The notes under the pieces were generated by a model. It had not been told where the DNA came from, ran no database searches, and was given only the letters and a program-made list of their open reading frames with translations. 52,484 nt of DNA, from contig PHAN01000009.1 of the NCBI GenBank assembly GCA_002841695.1, forward strand, positions 1-52,484, read 5' to 3'. The DNA is from Elusimicrobia bacterium HGW-Elusimicrobia-1. GTDB taxonomy: Bacteria; Elusimicrobiota; Endomicrobiia; PHAN01. A program made the position numbers and the translations under genes. Of this stretch, positions 17,624 through 25,731 are shown piece after piece. The first letter of the stretch is position 1, and each line of letters begins with the position of its first letter.

Positions 17624-18733
17624 ATGAAAAGATACCTTTTTGAACAGATAAAAACGGACATAAAGAAAAAGATGGTTTTTCTGGGTGGTCCGCGTCAGGT
17701 CGGCAAGACCACCCTCGCGCTCGATATTCTGGGCGACAAGCGCGGCTATCTCAACTGGGACGCGCCCGAGCACAGGGAGAAAATATTAAAGCGCGAGCTC
17801 CCGTCCGGCGATACGCTGGTCTTCGACGAAATACACAAATACAAGTCCTGGAGAAATTATCTCAAAGGTCTTTACGACCTCCGCCGCGGGAAAACAAAAA
17901 TACTCGTCACCGGAAGCGCGCGGCTCGATTTTTACCGCTTCGGCGGGGATTCCCTTCAGGGGCGGTATCACTTTTTGCGTCTTCACCCTTTGTCCGTCGG
18001 AGAACTCGGAATCAAAACGCAAAAAGATTTTATGGAACTCCTTGAACTCGGCGGATTTCCCGAGCCGTTTTTAAGCAACTCGCGGGTAGACGCGAAACGC
18101 TGGTCCCGCGAATACAGAACCCGTCTCATCAGGGATGACCTTATGTCGCTTGAGCGTGTTCAGGATGTCGGCAATCTGGAACTCTTGATGCTCCGCCTGC
18201 CGGAACTCGTCGGCAGCCCTCTTTCATTAAACGCCCTGCGCGAGGACTTGCAGGTAAGTCATAAAGTTTTATCCAAGTGGATGGATATTCTTGAACGTTT
18301 GTACGCGGTCTTTCGCGTTATGCCTCTGGGCAGCCCCAAAATCCGCGCCGTGAAAAAAGAGCGCAAGCATTATCATTTTGATTGGTCGTTGGTTCCGGCT
18401 CTGCCGCAACGTTTTGAAAATCTCGTGGCATCTCATCTATTAAAAATGGTTCATTTCGAAGAGGACACTAAAGGCCGCGATATGGAACTGCGCTATTTCA
18501 GGGATGTCGATGGGCAGGAAGTTGATTTTGTCGTGACGGAAAATAAGAAACCCGTTTCATTTGTGGAATGCAAATGGTCGGACGATGACGTGAGTAAATC
18601 CCTCATCTATTTGAAAAGAAAGTTTCCGAATGTCCCCGCGTGGCAGATCCACGCCGCGGGCAAGCGCGATTATCAGACGGCGGAGGGGATACGCGTCGCC
18701 CCGGCTTTGACATACCTTCGAGATTTGATATAG
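17624..18733 (+). CDS. AAA ATPase with DUF4143 nuclease-like C-terminus
   Basis: This 369-residue protein has a P-loop GPRQVGKTT (residues 22-30), Walker B DTLVFDEIHK near 65 and sensor motif ILVTGSARLDF near 95. A winged-helix part follows, then a DUF4143 region ending with GQEVDFVVTENKKPVSFVECKWSD, a PD-(D/E)XK-like motif. Proteins of this type are common in mobile and defence islands of anaerobes; their role is not established. A second family member lies at 36,927. It is transcribed from a leaderless consensus promoter just inside the left end, so it is probably expressed while integrated. Confidence 0.85.
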   Translation: MKRYLFEQIKTDIKKKMVFLGGPRQVGKTTLALDILGDKRGYLNWDAPEHREKILKRELPSGDTLVFDEIHKYKSWRNYLKGLYDLRRGKTKILVTGSARLDFYRFGGDSLQGRYHFLRLHPLSVGELGIKTQKDFMELLELGGFPEPFLSNSRVDAKRWSREYRTRLIRDDLMSLERVQDVGNLELLMLRLPELVGSPLSLNALREDLQVSHKVLSKWMDILERLYAVFRVMPLGSPKIRAVKKERKHYHFDWSLVPALPQRFENLVASHLLKMVHFEEDTKGRDMELRYFRDVDGQEVDFVVTENKKPVSFVECKWSDDDVSKSLIYLKRKFPNVPAWQIHAAGKRDYQTAEGIRVAPALTYLRDLI

Positions 18734-18842
18734 ACGGAATTACTGCCGTTTCGCTCACTCGGGGAATCGGTGGGATTTCCGGGGATTTTGAATTGAATCG
18801 CGGACGCTCTTCTTCTTGACTTGCAGCGGCGGCAAGTTATTT

Positions 18843-18884
18843 AATGTCAACTAAAGTGGACAATCGTCCATTAAAAATGACATT
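18843..18884. repeat. Nested dyad upstream of the rep region
   Basis: AATGTCA (18843-18849) pairs with TGACATT (18878-18884). Inside it TGGAC and GTCCA flank AATC. The nested symmetry suggests a protein-binding site or a hairpin of the replication region. A CGGGATTGCGATCCCG hairpin follows at about 18,889. No gene is visible in 18,734-18,967. Confidence 0.5.
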
Positions 18885-18967
18885 GACGGCGGGATTGCGA
18901 TCCCGCGTTTGAAATTTAGCGCGGCATTTTCTTTTTGACTTTGTAGTCCATCGTAATATGTTTTAAC

Positions 18968-19044
18968 GGTGCTGGTGAGGCAAACTCAAGGCACTCGTTG
19001 GTTATCAAGTGTAAATACTTGATGCCTGGCGAGTGCTTTTTTTT
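18968..19044 (+). ncRNA. Two-hairpin RNA element, copy A
   Basis: The first hairpin uses GTGC...GCAC with inner TGAG/CTCA and loop GCAAA. The second uses GCACTCG...CGAGTGC with an inner ATCAAGT/ACTTGAT stem and ends in eight Ts. The GCAC bases belong to both hairpins, so only one can form at a time. A possible promoter (TTGACT, 16 bases, TATGTT at 18,935-18,962) would start an RNA of about 77 bases right at its first base. It lies between the DUF4143 ATPase and the iterons. Copies B, C and D share the plan with compensatory changes. Confidence 0.65.
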
Positions 19045-19207
19045 ATTTACCGTCGTTGCTTTTGTCCGAAAATATCCCGAAGGGATACGCCAAAAATCTT
19101 TGTCCTTTGTATTTAGGCTTATTCTAAGTGTTTAAACTAAAAGCTTGTACTAAAAGCTTACAGGAATTCGAATGTGTTGAAAAATCAGAGCGAACTCGTA
19201 TGCGAAA

Positions 19208-19295
19208 GTGGCAAAAAGTGACATATGCGGTGGCAAAAAGTGACATGTCCGGTGGCATAGGGTGACATATCAAGTGGCAAAAAGTGACATATCCG
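19208..19295. repeat. Four 22-bp direct repeats (iterons)
   Basis: Four head-to-tail units begin at 19208, 19230, 19252 and 19274, each starting GTGGCAAAAAGTGACATRT (the third has ATAGGG in place of AAAAAG). They end two bases before the rep ATG. Head-to-tail iterons of 20-22 bp beside a rep gene are the hallmark of iteron plasmid origins, where Rep binds both to start and to limit replication. Confidence 0.88.
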
Positions 19296-19297
19296 AT

Positions 19298-20755
19298 ATG
19301 ACGCGAGAATCGAAGCAGGAGATTATAAAAGTCGAGGGCAACTTCATCGAGCTGTTCCCCGCTCGCTTTGAACGGGCGCGGTCTCGCCGCAGCCGTCCGG
19401 ACTCTCCGGTGGAAACCATAATCACGCCCAACGGCAAAATCACCGTCAACCACCACAGCCGACTTTTCAGCGCATTCGATATGGATGTGATGCTCGCGGC
19501 TTTTGCTCTTGCGTATCGTCACACTGAACGCCGATTCCAGGCGGTATTAGCCGACTTCGCCCGCGTTATGCGGCTCAACCCCTTCGGCAAGAATCTGGTC
19601 AAAATCCGCGAATCGCTGAACGAACTCGCGCTGACCCCGGCGGAGTTCGTCGAGTCGTGGCGGGACAACAAAAACCGGCGGTACACAAGCGAGGCGGTTA
19701 CATCGTTCATCGCTTATCGGCTGGTTGCCCGCCGGGAAATCGTCGAGTCCAAACTCAGCCCGAAGGAAATACGGGACGGCTCGTGGATTGCCATACCGGA
19801 TCTTTTTTACGATAGTATCGACGGCGGTTATTTCAAGTATATTGACACCGAAGTTTATTTTTCGCTCCCGTCGGGATTGAGTCGCGCCGCATTTTTGTAT
19901 CTTGAAAAACGGCTGGGGTTGAAAAATTATTACGAAGAAAATATCGGCTCGGCTCTCGCGAACATCATCAAGCGCCCGGCAAAGCCTCAGGACATAAAGG
20001 ACTTCAAACGGCGCACACTGCCAAAACTCTCCGGCGTATTTCATTTCGACAAAACCAAACTTGATAATGGGACGCTCGTCATTGCCCGCCAGCTTTCGTT
20101 TCGCAGCGCGTCGCCGGGAACAGCGACCACAGCGGCGGCGGAAGCGGCGACAGAGGAGAAAGCAGATGCGGCGGCAACGGCGACAACGGCAGCTGTCTCG
20201 GTGGGAGCGGCTGCGGAAACGACAGCGGTTGCGGGCGCGGCGGCAGCTGCGGAAACGGCAGCGATTGCGGATGCGGCGGCGGTTGGGATTGGGGCGACGA
20301 TTGCGACCGTGGCGGCTACGGCGATGGCGGCGGCGGAAGTGTCGGCGACGATTGCGACCGTGGCGGCGACAGCAGACGGAGATTTTACCCCCCGCACCGC
20401 GATGGGCGTCTCAGCCGATTTGCCAAGTAACCCCGCGACGCCGAGCATCCGGGGCGATGCTCGTCCAGTCCGGCCATCACTCCCTAAAAACCTCGCCGCT
20501 CACAGCGACACAGCCCAAGTTTCACAACCGCGCGTGGCCCCGCCGCCCCGCAAAAAACTCACATCTCACGGCGAGTATGTTTTGGAAAGGGCGTGTATAT
20601 TTTGTAACCGCGACGACGATTATTTCAAGAACGTCATCAAGAAATACATCTTCATTTTGGGGTCGGACCTTGTTGACGGGGCAATAGGCGATACCCGCGA
20701 CGCCGACGCCGAATCAAAGGACAGGTATCTCATTCATCTTCTTAAAAATATGTAG
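19298..20755 (+). CDS. Plasmid-type replication initiator (RepA-like)
   Basis: The 485-residue protein probably opens replication at the iterons beside it. Residues 20-270 resemble a winged-helix RepA-type initiator (NHHSRLFSAFDMDVMLAAFALAYRH, then SWIAIPDLFYDSIDGGYFKYIDTEVYFSLPSG and RAAFLYLEKRLGLKNYYEENIGSALANI). An alanine-rich, low-complexity linker of about 110 residues follows, then a conserved-looking C-terminus with KKLTSHGEYVLERACIFCNRDDDYFKNVIKKYIF. I chose the ATG at 19298; the frame also has a GTG at 19262 inside the iterons, which is unlikely. Homology is by pattern only, so the family name is tentative. The iteron context supports the function. Confidence 0.72.
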   Translation: MTRESKQEIIKVEGNFIELFPARFERARSRRSRPDSPVETIITPNGKITVNHHSRLFSAFDMDVMLAAFALAYRHTERRFQAVLADFARVMRLNPFGKNLVKIRESLNELALTPAEFVESWRDNKNRRYTSEAVTSFIAYRLVARREIVESKLSPKEIRDGSWIAIPDLFYDSIDGGYFKYIDTEVYFSLPSGLSRAAFLYLEKRLGLKNYYEENIGSALANIIKRPAKPQDIKDFKRRTLPKLSGVFHFDKTKLDNGTLVIARQLSFRSASPGTATTAAAEAATEEKADAAATATTAAVSVGAAAETTAVAGAAAAAETAAIADAAAVGIGATIATVAATAMAAAEVSATIATVAATADGDFTPRTAMGVSADLPSNPATPSIRGDARPVRPSLPKNLAAHSDTAQVSQPRVAPPPRKKLTSHGEYVLERACIFCNRDDDYFKNVIKKYIFILGSDLVDGAIGDTRDADAESKDRYLIHLLKNM

Positions 20756-20969
20756 CAATCCATGAAGGCGCGAGAGCCGGAAATATTGGCTTGACCTGAC
20801 ACGGCGCCGCTTATATTTTGTCAGTATTTTTGTTATGCACCATTGCACAATGTGCTTCCGCTAAATTTCCGCGTCAATGTCCGCGCTTTCAGTTTCGTGT
20901 AATTCCGCTTGGCACAGGGTCGCGGCAGCGCAAAAATTATCACCGGCTTCATAAGGAGCGACAATCGCA
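20756..20969. other. Rep-relaxase intergenic region, candidate oriT
   Basis: The 214 bases hold a promoter-like TTGACC, 17 bases and TATTTT (about 20,791-20,819), and a GCACCATTGCACAATGTGC hairpin near 20,836. The relaxase ribosome site TAAGGAG is at 20,951. MobF relaxases usually nick next to an inverted repeat just upstream of their own gene, so oriT is most likely here. The nick site cannot be placed. Confidence 0.4.
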
Positions 20970-23663
20970 ATGCTTACTTCGATGAAACTCTCCGGCAACA
21001 TAGAAGACATCATGGCCTATCACTGCCGCGAAGAGAACTACTACTTCAAACAGGGCCGCGACCTGGTGGACGAGCTGGCCGACAAAGGCATCAAAGCGCG
21101 CAGCGAGGAGGCCTTGAGTTACGTCCTCGTGCGCGGCAAACTCTGCGAGCGGCTGGGCTTTACGGACGGCCAGAAGATAAGCGAAATTGACTTTGAGAAC
21201 CTCTTGGCTGGGCGAAATTCTCGCGGCGATAAAATCGCCCGCGCTCACAAATGCCACGGCATAGACCTGACCTTCTCTGCGCCGAAATCGGTAAGCATAG
21301 CCGGGCTGGTGCTCCATGATGGAACGCAACGGGCTGTAATGTACGCGCACCAGAAATCCGTTGAAGACACGATGAGGGAGATAGAAAAACGCGCCTACGG
21401 CCGGCTCACTTCGAACACGAAAGACCACACCGGCAAAATGGTCTGGGCCGAGGTACAGGACGGCTATAGCCGCGAGAGAGACCCCCACCTTCACACCCAC
21501 TGCGTGGTGATGAACCTCACCGAAGTCGGCGACAAGGTCGTGGCTTTAGACGGCAGAGAAATTATGAAGCGCGACTTCAACCAACTATTCGGCGCGCTCT
21601 ACCGACAGCGACTGTCCGAGCGACTTTACAAGGATCACGGTTACGAAATTGACTACGCCAAAAACGGCGAGTGGCGACTTAGGAAAGTGCCGCGCGAACT
21701 TGAGGAGAAGTTTTCCAAGCGTCGGCAACAGATACTCGACGCGGAAAGCGAAGGACTACGCGGTATTGACGCCTGGCGCAAGACCCGCAAGGACAAAGAC
21801 AACAAGGCCGACAAGGCCGCCGTCCTCGCCAGTTGGCAGAAAACACTCGCCGAGTTCAACCATGCCCGGAAGACCAAACCGGCCGACCGGCAAGACGGCG
21901 CGGCGTGGCGCAGAGACTGGAGCCAGAAAGCGGTTTACAGCGTCGAGGCCGAGCAGGAACGGGGAGGCGACAGGGAAAATGCGAGTAACAAAAAAAAGTG
22001 GCAGCTCGCCCTGAGACGCGCCACGCAAAACGAGGCGACGACGACAAAAGAGACGTTGCTCCATCAGTTTGTTTGTGAACAGATGCGCGACGAGAAATGG
22101 AACTCCACGACCTGCGAGCGCGTCGTCGTCGAACTCGATGAACAAGTAAAGCAGGGCAACATCATCGAAGTTGACGGACACTACACATCTTGGGAAATGG
22201 CGCGTAGTGAGCGGGAGTATATTTCATTTGCGGACGATAAAAGCGAGACGGTCATTTCCGCGCCGAGGGAAAAAATCATCGATTGGGAGAAAGAACAGGC
22301 GCGTAAACTCTCCCCGATACAAAAAGAGGCGGTGGCTGGAATTTTATCAAGCCGTGAGCGGTTGGTCGTTGTTCAAGGCGACGCGGGAGCAGGCAAGACC
22401 ACGACGCTAAAAGCCGTCGCCGATATTTACAAAAACGAGGGCTTTGAAGTTATCGGACTTTGTATGCAGGGCGTCGCCGCACAGAAACTAAAACAAGAAA
22501 CGGGCGTTGCGGCGTTCACGCTCAAATCTTTTTTCAGCCGCAACCCACGCTCTTTCCGCGAGTCGTCGGGACAGCGTGTGCTAATCTTCGACGAAGCGAG
22601 TATGCTTGACAGCCGAAACGCCGCGAAACTATTCCGCTCGGCAAAAGAAAACGGCGATAAAATAATTTTAGTCGGAGACCGCAACCAGTTGGAGTCAATC
22701 GCGGCGGGGAGGGCTTTTGAGCGACTCTGTGAAATCAAAGAGCGCAAAGGCCTTTTGATTGAGATGAACGAAAACTTCCGTCAGCGCGACGAGCGGCTGC
22801 GCGAAGCCGTTGTCGAGGCCCGAAAAGGCAGGATGAAAAAATCATTAGACATACTTGATAAGCGCGGCGACATTATCGAGATATCAAACAGATTTATCGG
22901 CGGAAAGAATAGCGCCGCCGAACGCCGCAGCATTATCGCCAAACAATACGGCAAAGACACATTGATAATCACAGGCACACAACAAGCCAGAGACGAGCTG
23001 AACCTTTTAATCAGAACATCTTTGAAATCCGACGGCAACCTGAAAAAAGAAAAATCGTTCGACCTTGCGCGAACCAACCGTGAAGGAATCGACGAACCCC
23101 TGAAAATGAATATCGCCGAAGGCGAGTTAATCGTATTCACAAAAAACGAATACAAGAATTACGACGTCAGAAACGGCGAGCGCGCGACGGTCGTAAAACT
23201 TCACACATTAAAGCCGCACACCATCACCGTCCGCACAGAAGACGGCCGCGCAATCGACATCGACACAAAAAAATACAAAAACATCGACTACGGCTACGCC
23301 CTCACCACCTACAAATCACAGGGTCAGACCTACGACAAAGTAATCGTAGACGCCGACACATCCGGCGCGCCCGCCTTAAACGATATGCGCGCGCAATACG
23401 TCAACATCACACGCGCCCGCGACAGCGTAAAAATCTACACCGACGATAAATCCGACCTGAAAGACCTCGCTCGACGGTTAGAGCACAAAAGAGACACGCT
23501 CGGCAGAACCGACATTACACTGGAACAGGCGATTGAAAAAGAGGGAACTTTAGAGGCGGGCCTTAAAGCAAGTTACCAGAGCGAGCGGGAACTGACAAAT
23601 GATGAGTCCGAAACCAAAAGCGCTGGGAGAGGGCGTGGGCGGGGGTTTGTGAGGAGGATATGA
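20970..23663 (+). CDS. MobF-family conjugative relaxase with helicase domain
   Basis: The 897-residue protein nicks one strand at oriT and unwinds it for transfer. The N-terminal TrwC-type relaxase domain (to about 290) has the catalytic tyrosine region near YHCREENYYFKQ and the metal-binding three-histidine motif in DPHLHTHCVVMNL. The C-terminal superfamily 1 helicase has Walker A VVQGDAGAGKTTTLKAVA, Walker B VLIFDEASMLDS, motif III LVGDRNQLESIAAG and the late motif DYGYALTTYKSQGQT. Length is typical for MobF proteins of small plasmids. TAAGGAG precedes the ATG at 20970; an ATG at 20982 is an alternative start. No type IV secretion genes are nearby, so the element is mobilizable rather than self-transmissible. 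Confidence 0.93.
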   Translation: MLTSMKLSGNIEDIMAYHCREENYYFKQGRDLVDELADKGIKARSEEALSYVLVRGKLCERLGFTDGQKISEIDFENLLAGRNSRGDKIARAHKCHGIDLTFSAPKSVSIAGLVLHDGTQRAVMYAHQKSVEDTMREIEKRAYGRLTSNTKDHTGKMVWAEVQDGYSRERDPHLHTHCVVMNLTEVGDKVVALDGREIMKRDFNQLFGALYRQRLSERLYKDHGYEIDYAKNGEWRLRKVPRELEEKFSKRRQQILDAESEGLRGIDAWRKTRKDKDNKADKAAVLASWQKTLAEFNHARKTKPADRQDGAAWRRDWSQKAVYSVEAEQERGGDRENASNKKKWQLALRRATQNEATTTKETLLHQFVCEQMRDEKWNSTTCERVVVELDEQVKQGNIIEVDGHYTSWEMARSEREYISFADDKSETVISAPREKIIDWEKEQARKLSPIQKEAVAGILSSRERLVVVQGDAGAGKTTTLKAVADIYKNEGFEVIGLCMQGVAAQKLKQETGVAAFTLKSFFSRNPRSFRESSGQRVLIFDEASMLDSRNAAKLFRSAKENGDKIILVGDRNQLESIAAGRAFERLCEIKERKGLLIEMNENFRQRDERLREAVVEARKGRMKKSLDILDKRGDIIEISNRFIGGKNSAAERRSIIAKQYGKDTLIITGTQQARDELNLLIRTSLKSDGNLKKEKSFDLARTNREGIDEPLKMNIAEGELIVFTKNEYKNYDVRNGERATVVKLHTLKPHTITVRTEDGRAIDIDTKKYKNIDYGYALTTYKSQGQTYDKVIVDADTSGAPALNDMRAQYVNITRARDSVKIYTDDKSDLKDLARRLEHKRDTLGRTDITLEQAIEKEGTLEAGLKASYQSERELTNDESETKSAGRGRGRGFVRRI

Positions 23664-23965
23664 CAGTAAATATTCCTCCCCATAACATACAAAATTCAGC
23701 GGCGCTTGGCGAGTATCTCTCTGGCAAGCTGTCTGCTCGTTCCGGCCGCTTCCCTTTTTCTGACGCCGTCGGCATGGTAATGGATATACCAGATTTTCCC
23801 CCTTTTGTAGAGCCCTCTTTCTTTTGTGTTATTCATAAAGACCCCCGTTGCAGAACGACCGTACTTTTGAAACCAATGCGTCGGTTATCGCTCATCCTTT
23901 TTCTGATTTCAATTCCCGTAGTATCGGTGTCTTCAGTGATTGCGCATCGGGAAGCTTGCCCTTAA
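23660..23965 (+). CDS. Small protein coupled to the relaxase, function unknown
   Basis: The ATG overlaps the relaxase stop (ATGA) and follows a strong GAGGAGG, so translational coupling is likely. The first 70 residues look plausible. The last 25 (LSLILFLISIPVVSVSSVIAHREACP) are read antisense to the end of the DUF1016 gene, which suggests the gene is a 3'-truncated remnant of a longer mobilization gene joined to that gene at about 23,890. No family is recognised. Confidence 0.4.
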   Translation: MTVNIPPHNIQNSAALGEYLSGKLSARSGRFPFSDAVGMVMDIPDFPPFVEPSFFCVIHKDPRCRTTVLLKPMRRLSLILFLISIPVVSVSSVIAHREACP

Positions 23966-24929
23966 ATTCTTTGGGCAATTTTTTTGTGATGTAATACTCG
24001 GCCACGCCCAGCGGCTTTTTGACGCTACGCAAGGCGTATTCCACGACGATATCGTCTTTATCCGCGCACAGGATAATTCCTATCGGCGGGTTCTCATCTT
24101 TTAATCTCGTTTGTTCATCCAACAGGTGCAGATAAAAATCCATTTTCCCTGCATATTCGGGTTCAAACTTTCCGGTTTTAAGCTCAATCGCCACAAGGCA
24201 TTTGAGAATACGGTTGAAAAACAAAAGGTCAACGAAATATTCGTTGTTCCCCAAGACAAGCCTGTATTGGTTACCGATGAAAGAAAATCCTTTGCCAAGC
24301 TCAAGCATAAACCGCTTAATCTTGTCCACCAAGCGCTTTTCTAATTCTCGTTCCAAGACCTCTTTTGTGATGCCAAGAAAATCAAGATTATAAACACTTC
24401 TCACGGCTTCATCCGCCTGTTCAGCAAGATACACCGGCAAGACATTAGGAAAATTATGGGTTTTCTGCCTAAGGCTTAATTTATAAGCGCCGGCTTTTAT
24501 CTGATTGAGAAGCACGTTTCTTGACCAACCCATGTCGCGGGAAGATCTGATATAATATTCCCGTTCTTTATCGCCATCGACCTTTTCCATAATCAACAAA
24601 TTATGTCCCCATGGAATTTCTGCAACAGCTTGTTGCAGAAATGGCTTATCCTTGTATTCCTCATAAAATCTGCGCATATTCCAAACGTTTCTCTCTGAGA
24701 ATCCGGGCGATTCCGGAAATACCGCTTTCAAATCACGGGCAAGCAACTCAACTATAGCATCTCCCCACTTATACTTTTTTTGCCGTTCCGCAATCGTTTT
24801 ACCGATGTCCCAATATAAAAGTATAAGTTCTTTGCTGACCGACCGAATCGCCTGAATCCGCGCCGTAACAATCCGCGATTTTATTTCGTTCAAAAAAATA
24901 ACGTATTCTTTGCCTGTTATATTTTTCAT
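23892..24929 (-). CDS. DUF1016/YhcG PD-(D/E)XK nuclease-family protein
   Basis: This 345-residue protein has the N-terminal DUF1016 helical domain (SKELILLYWDIGKTIAERQKKYKWGDAIVELLARDL, FSERNVWNMRRFYEEY). Its C-terminal nuclease-like domain carries NNEYFVDLLFFNRILKCLVAIELKTGKFEPEYAGKM, where Asp and the ExK pair of the PD-(D/E)XK core are kept. Relatives are frequent next to restriction and toxin-antitoxin genes and resemble RpnC/YhcG; their biological role is uncertain. It converges on the relaxase operon and overlaps the small coupled reading frame by 74 bases. The start at 24929 has only a weak ribosome site. Confidence 0.85.
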   Translation of the reverse strand: MKNITGKEYVIFLNEIKSRIVTARIQAIRSVSKELILLYWDIGKTIAERQKKYKWGDAIVELLARDLKAVFPESPGFSERNVWNMRRFYEEYKDKPFLQQAVAEIPWGHNLLIMEKVDGDKEREYYIRSSRDMGWSRNVLLNQIKAGAYKLSLRQKTHNFPNVLPVYLAEQADEAVRSVYNLDFLGITKEVLERELEKRLVDKIKRFMLELGKGFSFIGNQYRLVLGNNEYFVDLLFFNRILKCLVAIELKTGKFEPEYAGKMDFYLHLLDEQTRLKDENPPIGIILCADKDDIVVEYALRSVKKPLGVAEYYITKKLPKEFKGKLPDAQSLKTPILRELKSEKG

Positions 24930-25020
24930 TTGGACTTCAATAACTTTCTCTTTTGTCTCGGGACTGATTTGATGATTATACCTGTTTTTTCAAAAATTTC
25001 AAACGCGACAAACGCCCGTT

Positions 25021-25200
25021 TTACCTCAGAAGGATTTTTCGTTTATCAATGATTTTGTCAATATCCTGTTTGTCGAATTTGACCCGCCGCCCTATTTTGA
25101 CATACGGCAGTTTCCTTTGATTTACCCAGTTATATATCGTTCCCCTGGGAACGGCGATATACTCGGTAAGTTCGTCAATAGTCAGCAGACGTTTTTCCAT
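25021..25200 (-). CDS. Excisionase-like HTH protein, copy 1
   Basis: The 59-residue protein reads MEKRLLTIDELTEYIAV, a helix-turn-helix (PRGTIYNWVNQRKLPYVKI) and the wing GRRVKFDKQDIDKI, the standard HTH_17/AlpA-type excisionase fold. Such proteins bend attachment-site DNA to direct excision or act as small activators. Its start overlaps the end of the upstream 119-residue gene by 26 bases. It is a paralogue of the HTH at 44,919, next to the integrase, and each is paired with the same upstream gene. Its distance from the integrase and its opposite strand suggest a second or older recombination module. Confidence 0.85.
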   Translation of the reverse strand: MEKRLLTIDELTEYIAVPRGTIYNWVNQRKLPYVKIGRRVKFDKQDIDKIIDKRKILLR

Positions 25201-25534
25201 TTAATGTTCCTCCCGCATAAGCGTATTGTATGGCGGATTGCGCCCTGTATCTTTTTTTTACCTCAATCTCGACGGCGCGGCCGGCGCAGACGTCAAAAAC
25301 GACATCGCCGTGGATTTTTTCCCGCCTCAATCGTTCGACGAAAGCGAGGCACGCTTCAAGCGGGATGGGCATTTCGCCGCAGGATAGGCCCGACGCCATA
25401 TTTTTGCGGGTTTCGTCCCGCACGACGACTTCGCCTTTGACAAGTTTTACCACGATACTGCCGGTAATCCCGCCCGCACAGAATTGATTCAGATTTTCTT
25501 CCAGGTCCCGCGAGACGTTTCGCATTTTTGTCAT
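25175..25534 (-). CDS. Small conserved protein paired with HTH, copy 1
   Basis: No family is recognised. The 119-residue protein aligns with the 112-residue product at 44,584: LNQFCAGGITGSIVVKLVKGEVV against LHRFCSGETTGRILAKLADGNIV, then LEACLAFVERLRREKIHGDVVFDVCAGRAVEIEVKKRYR against LPAKCAAFIERRIGTDFFGDITVDIIHGKILDVRVKKIYK. The conserved Cys after the first helix and the final VKKxY are shared. In both places it directly precedes an excisionase-like HTH and follows a copy of the two-hairpin RNA. A role with the HTH in recombination or its control is inferred from this repeated context. Confidence 0.75.
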   Translation of the reverse strand: MTKMRNVSRDLEENLNQFCAGGITGSIVVKLVKGEVVVRDETRKNMASGLSCGEMPIPLEACLAFVERLRREKIHGDVVFDVCAGRAVEIEVKKRYRAQSAIQYAYAGGTLNGKTSADY

Positions 25535-25564
25535 ACTCCGGATATGGTTAAATTTGAACTCTTA

Positions 25565-25638
25565 AATAAAAAAAGGCGCCCGCCAGTCCCTGTAATACAA
25601 GAACTGACAAGCGCCTCGGGCCTTTTCCCGTCAGCGCC
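25565..25638 (-). ncRNA. Two-hairpin RNA element, copy B
   Basis: On the minus strand the first hairpin is GCGC...GCGC with inner CGGG/CCCG. The second is GGCGC...GCGCC extended by TTGTCAGT/ACTGGCGG and ends in seven Ts. Compared with copies A, C and D the outer GTGC/GCAC has become GCGC/GCGC, and an inner T-A pair has become C-G, so pairing is kept. A GTCGGCC...GGCCGAC hairpin lies just upstream. It ends 31 bases before the 119-residue gene. Confidence 0.65.
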
Positions 25639-25731
25639 GACAATAAAATGTTCCGCCGTCGGCCGCGCGGGGCCGACAATTACATTAATTTTACCTCAAG
25701 AGGATTTTCTCCTCTATTTATTATCCGTTTC

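Noticed and set aside
19208-19295. Possible short CRISPR array
   Set aside because: The 22-bp units are directly adjacent with no spacers and lie beside rep; they are iterons. No cas gene is in the window.
20061-20687. Arg-rich 208-residue reading frame on +
   Set aside because: It is the third frame of the GC-rich Rep linker repeat. The Rep frame continues with ordered sequence on both sides, and the Arg-rich product has no ordered part or ribosome site.
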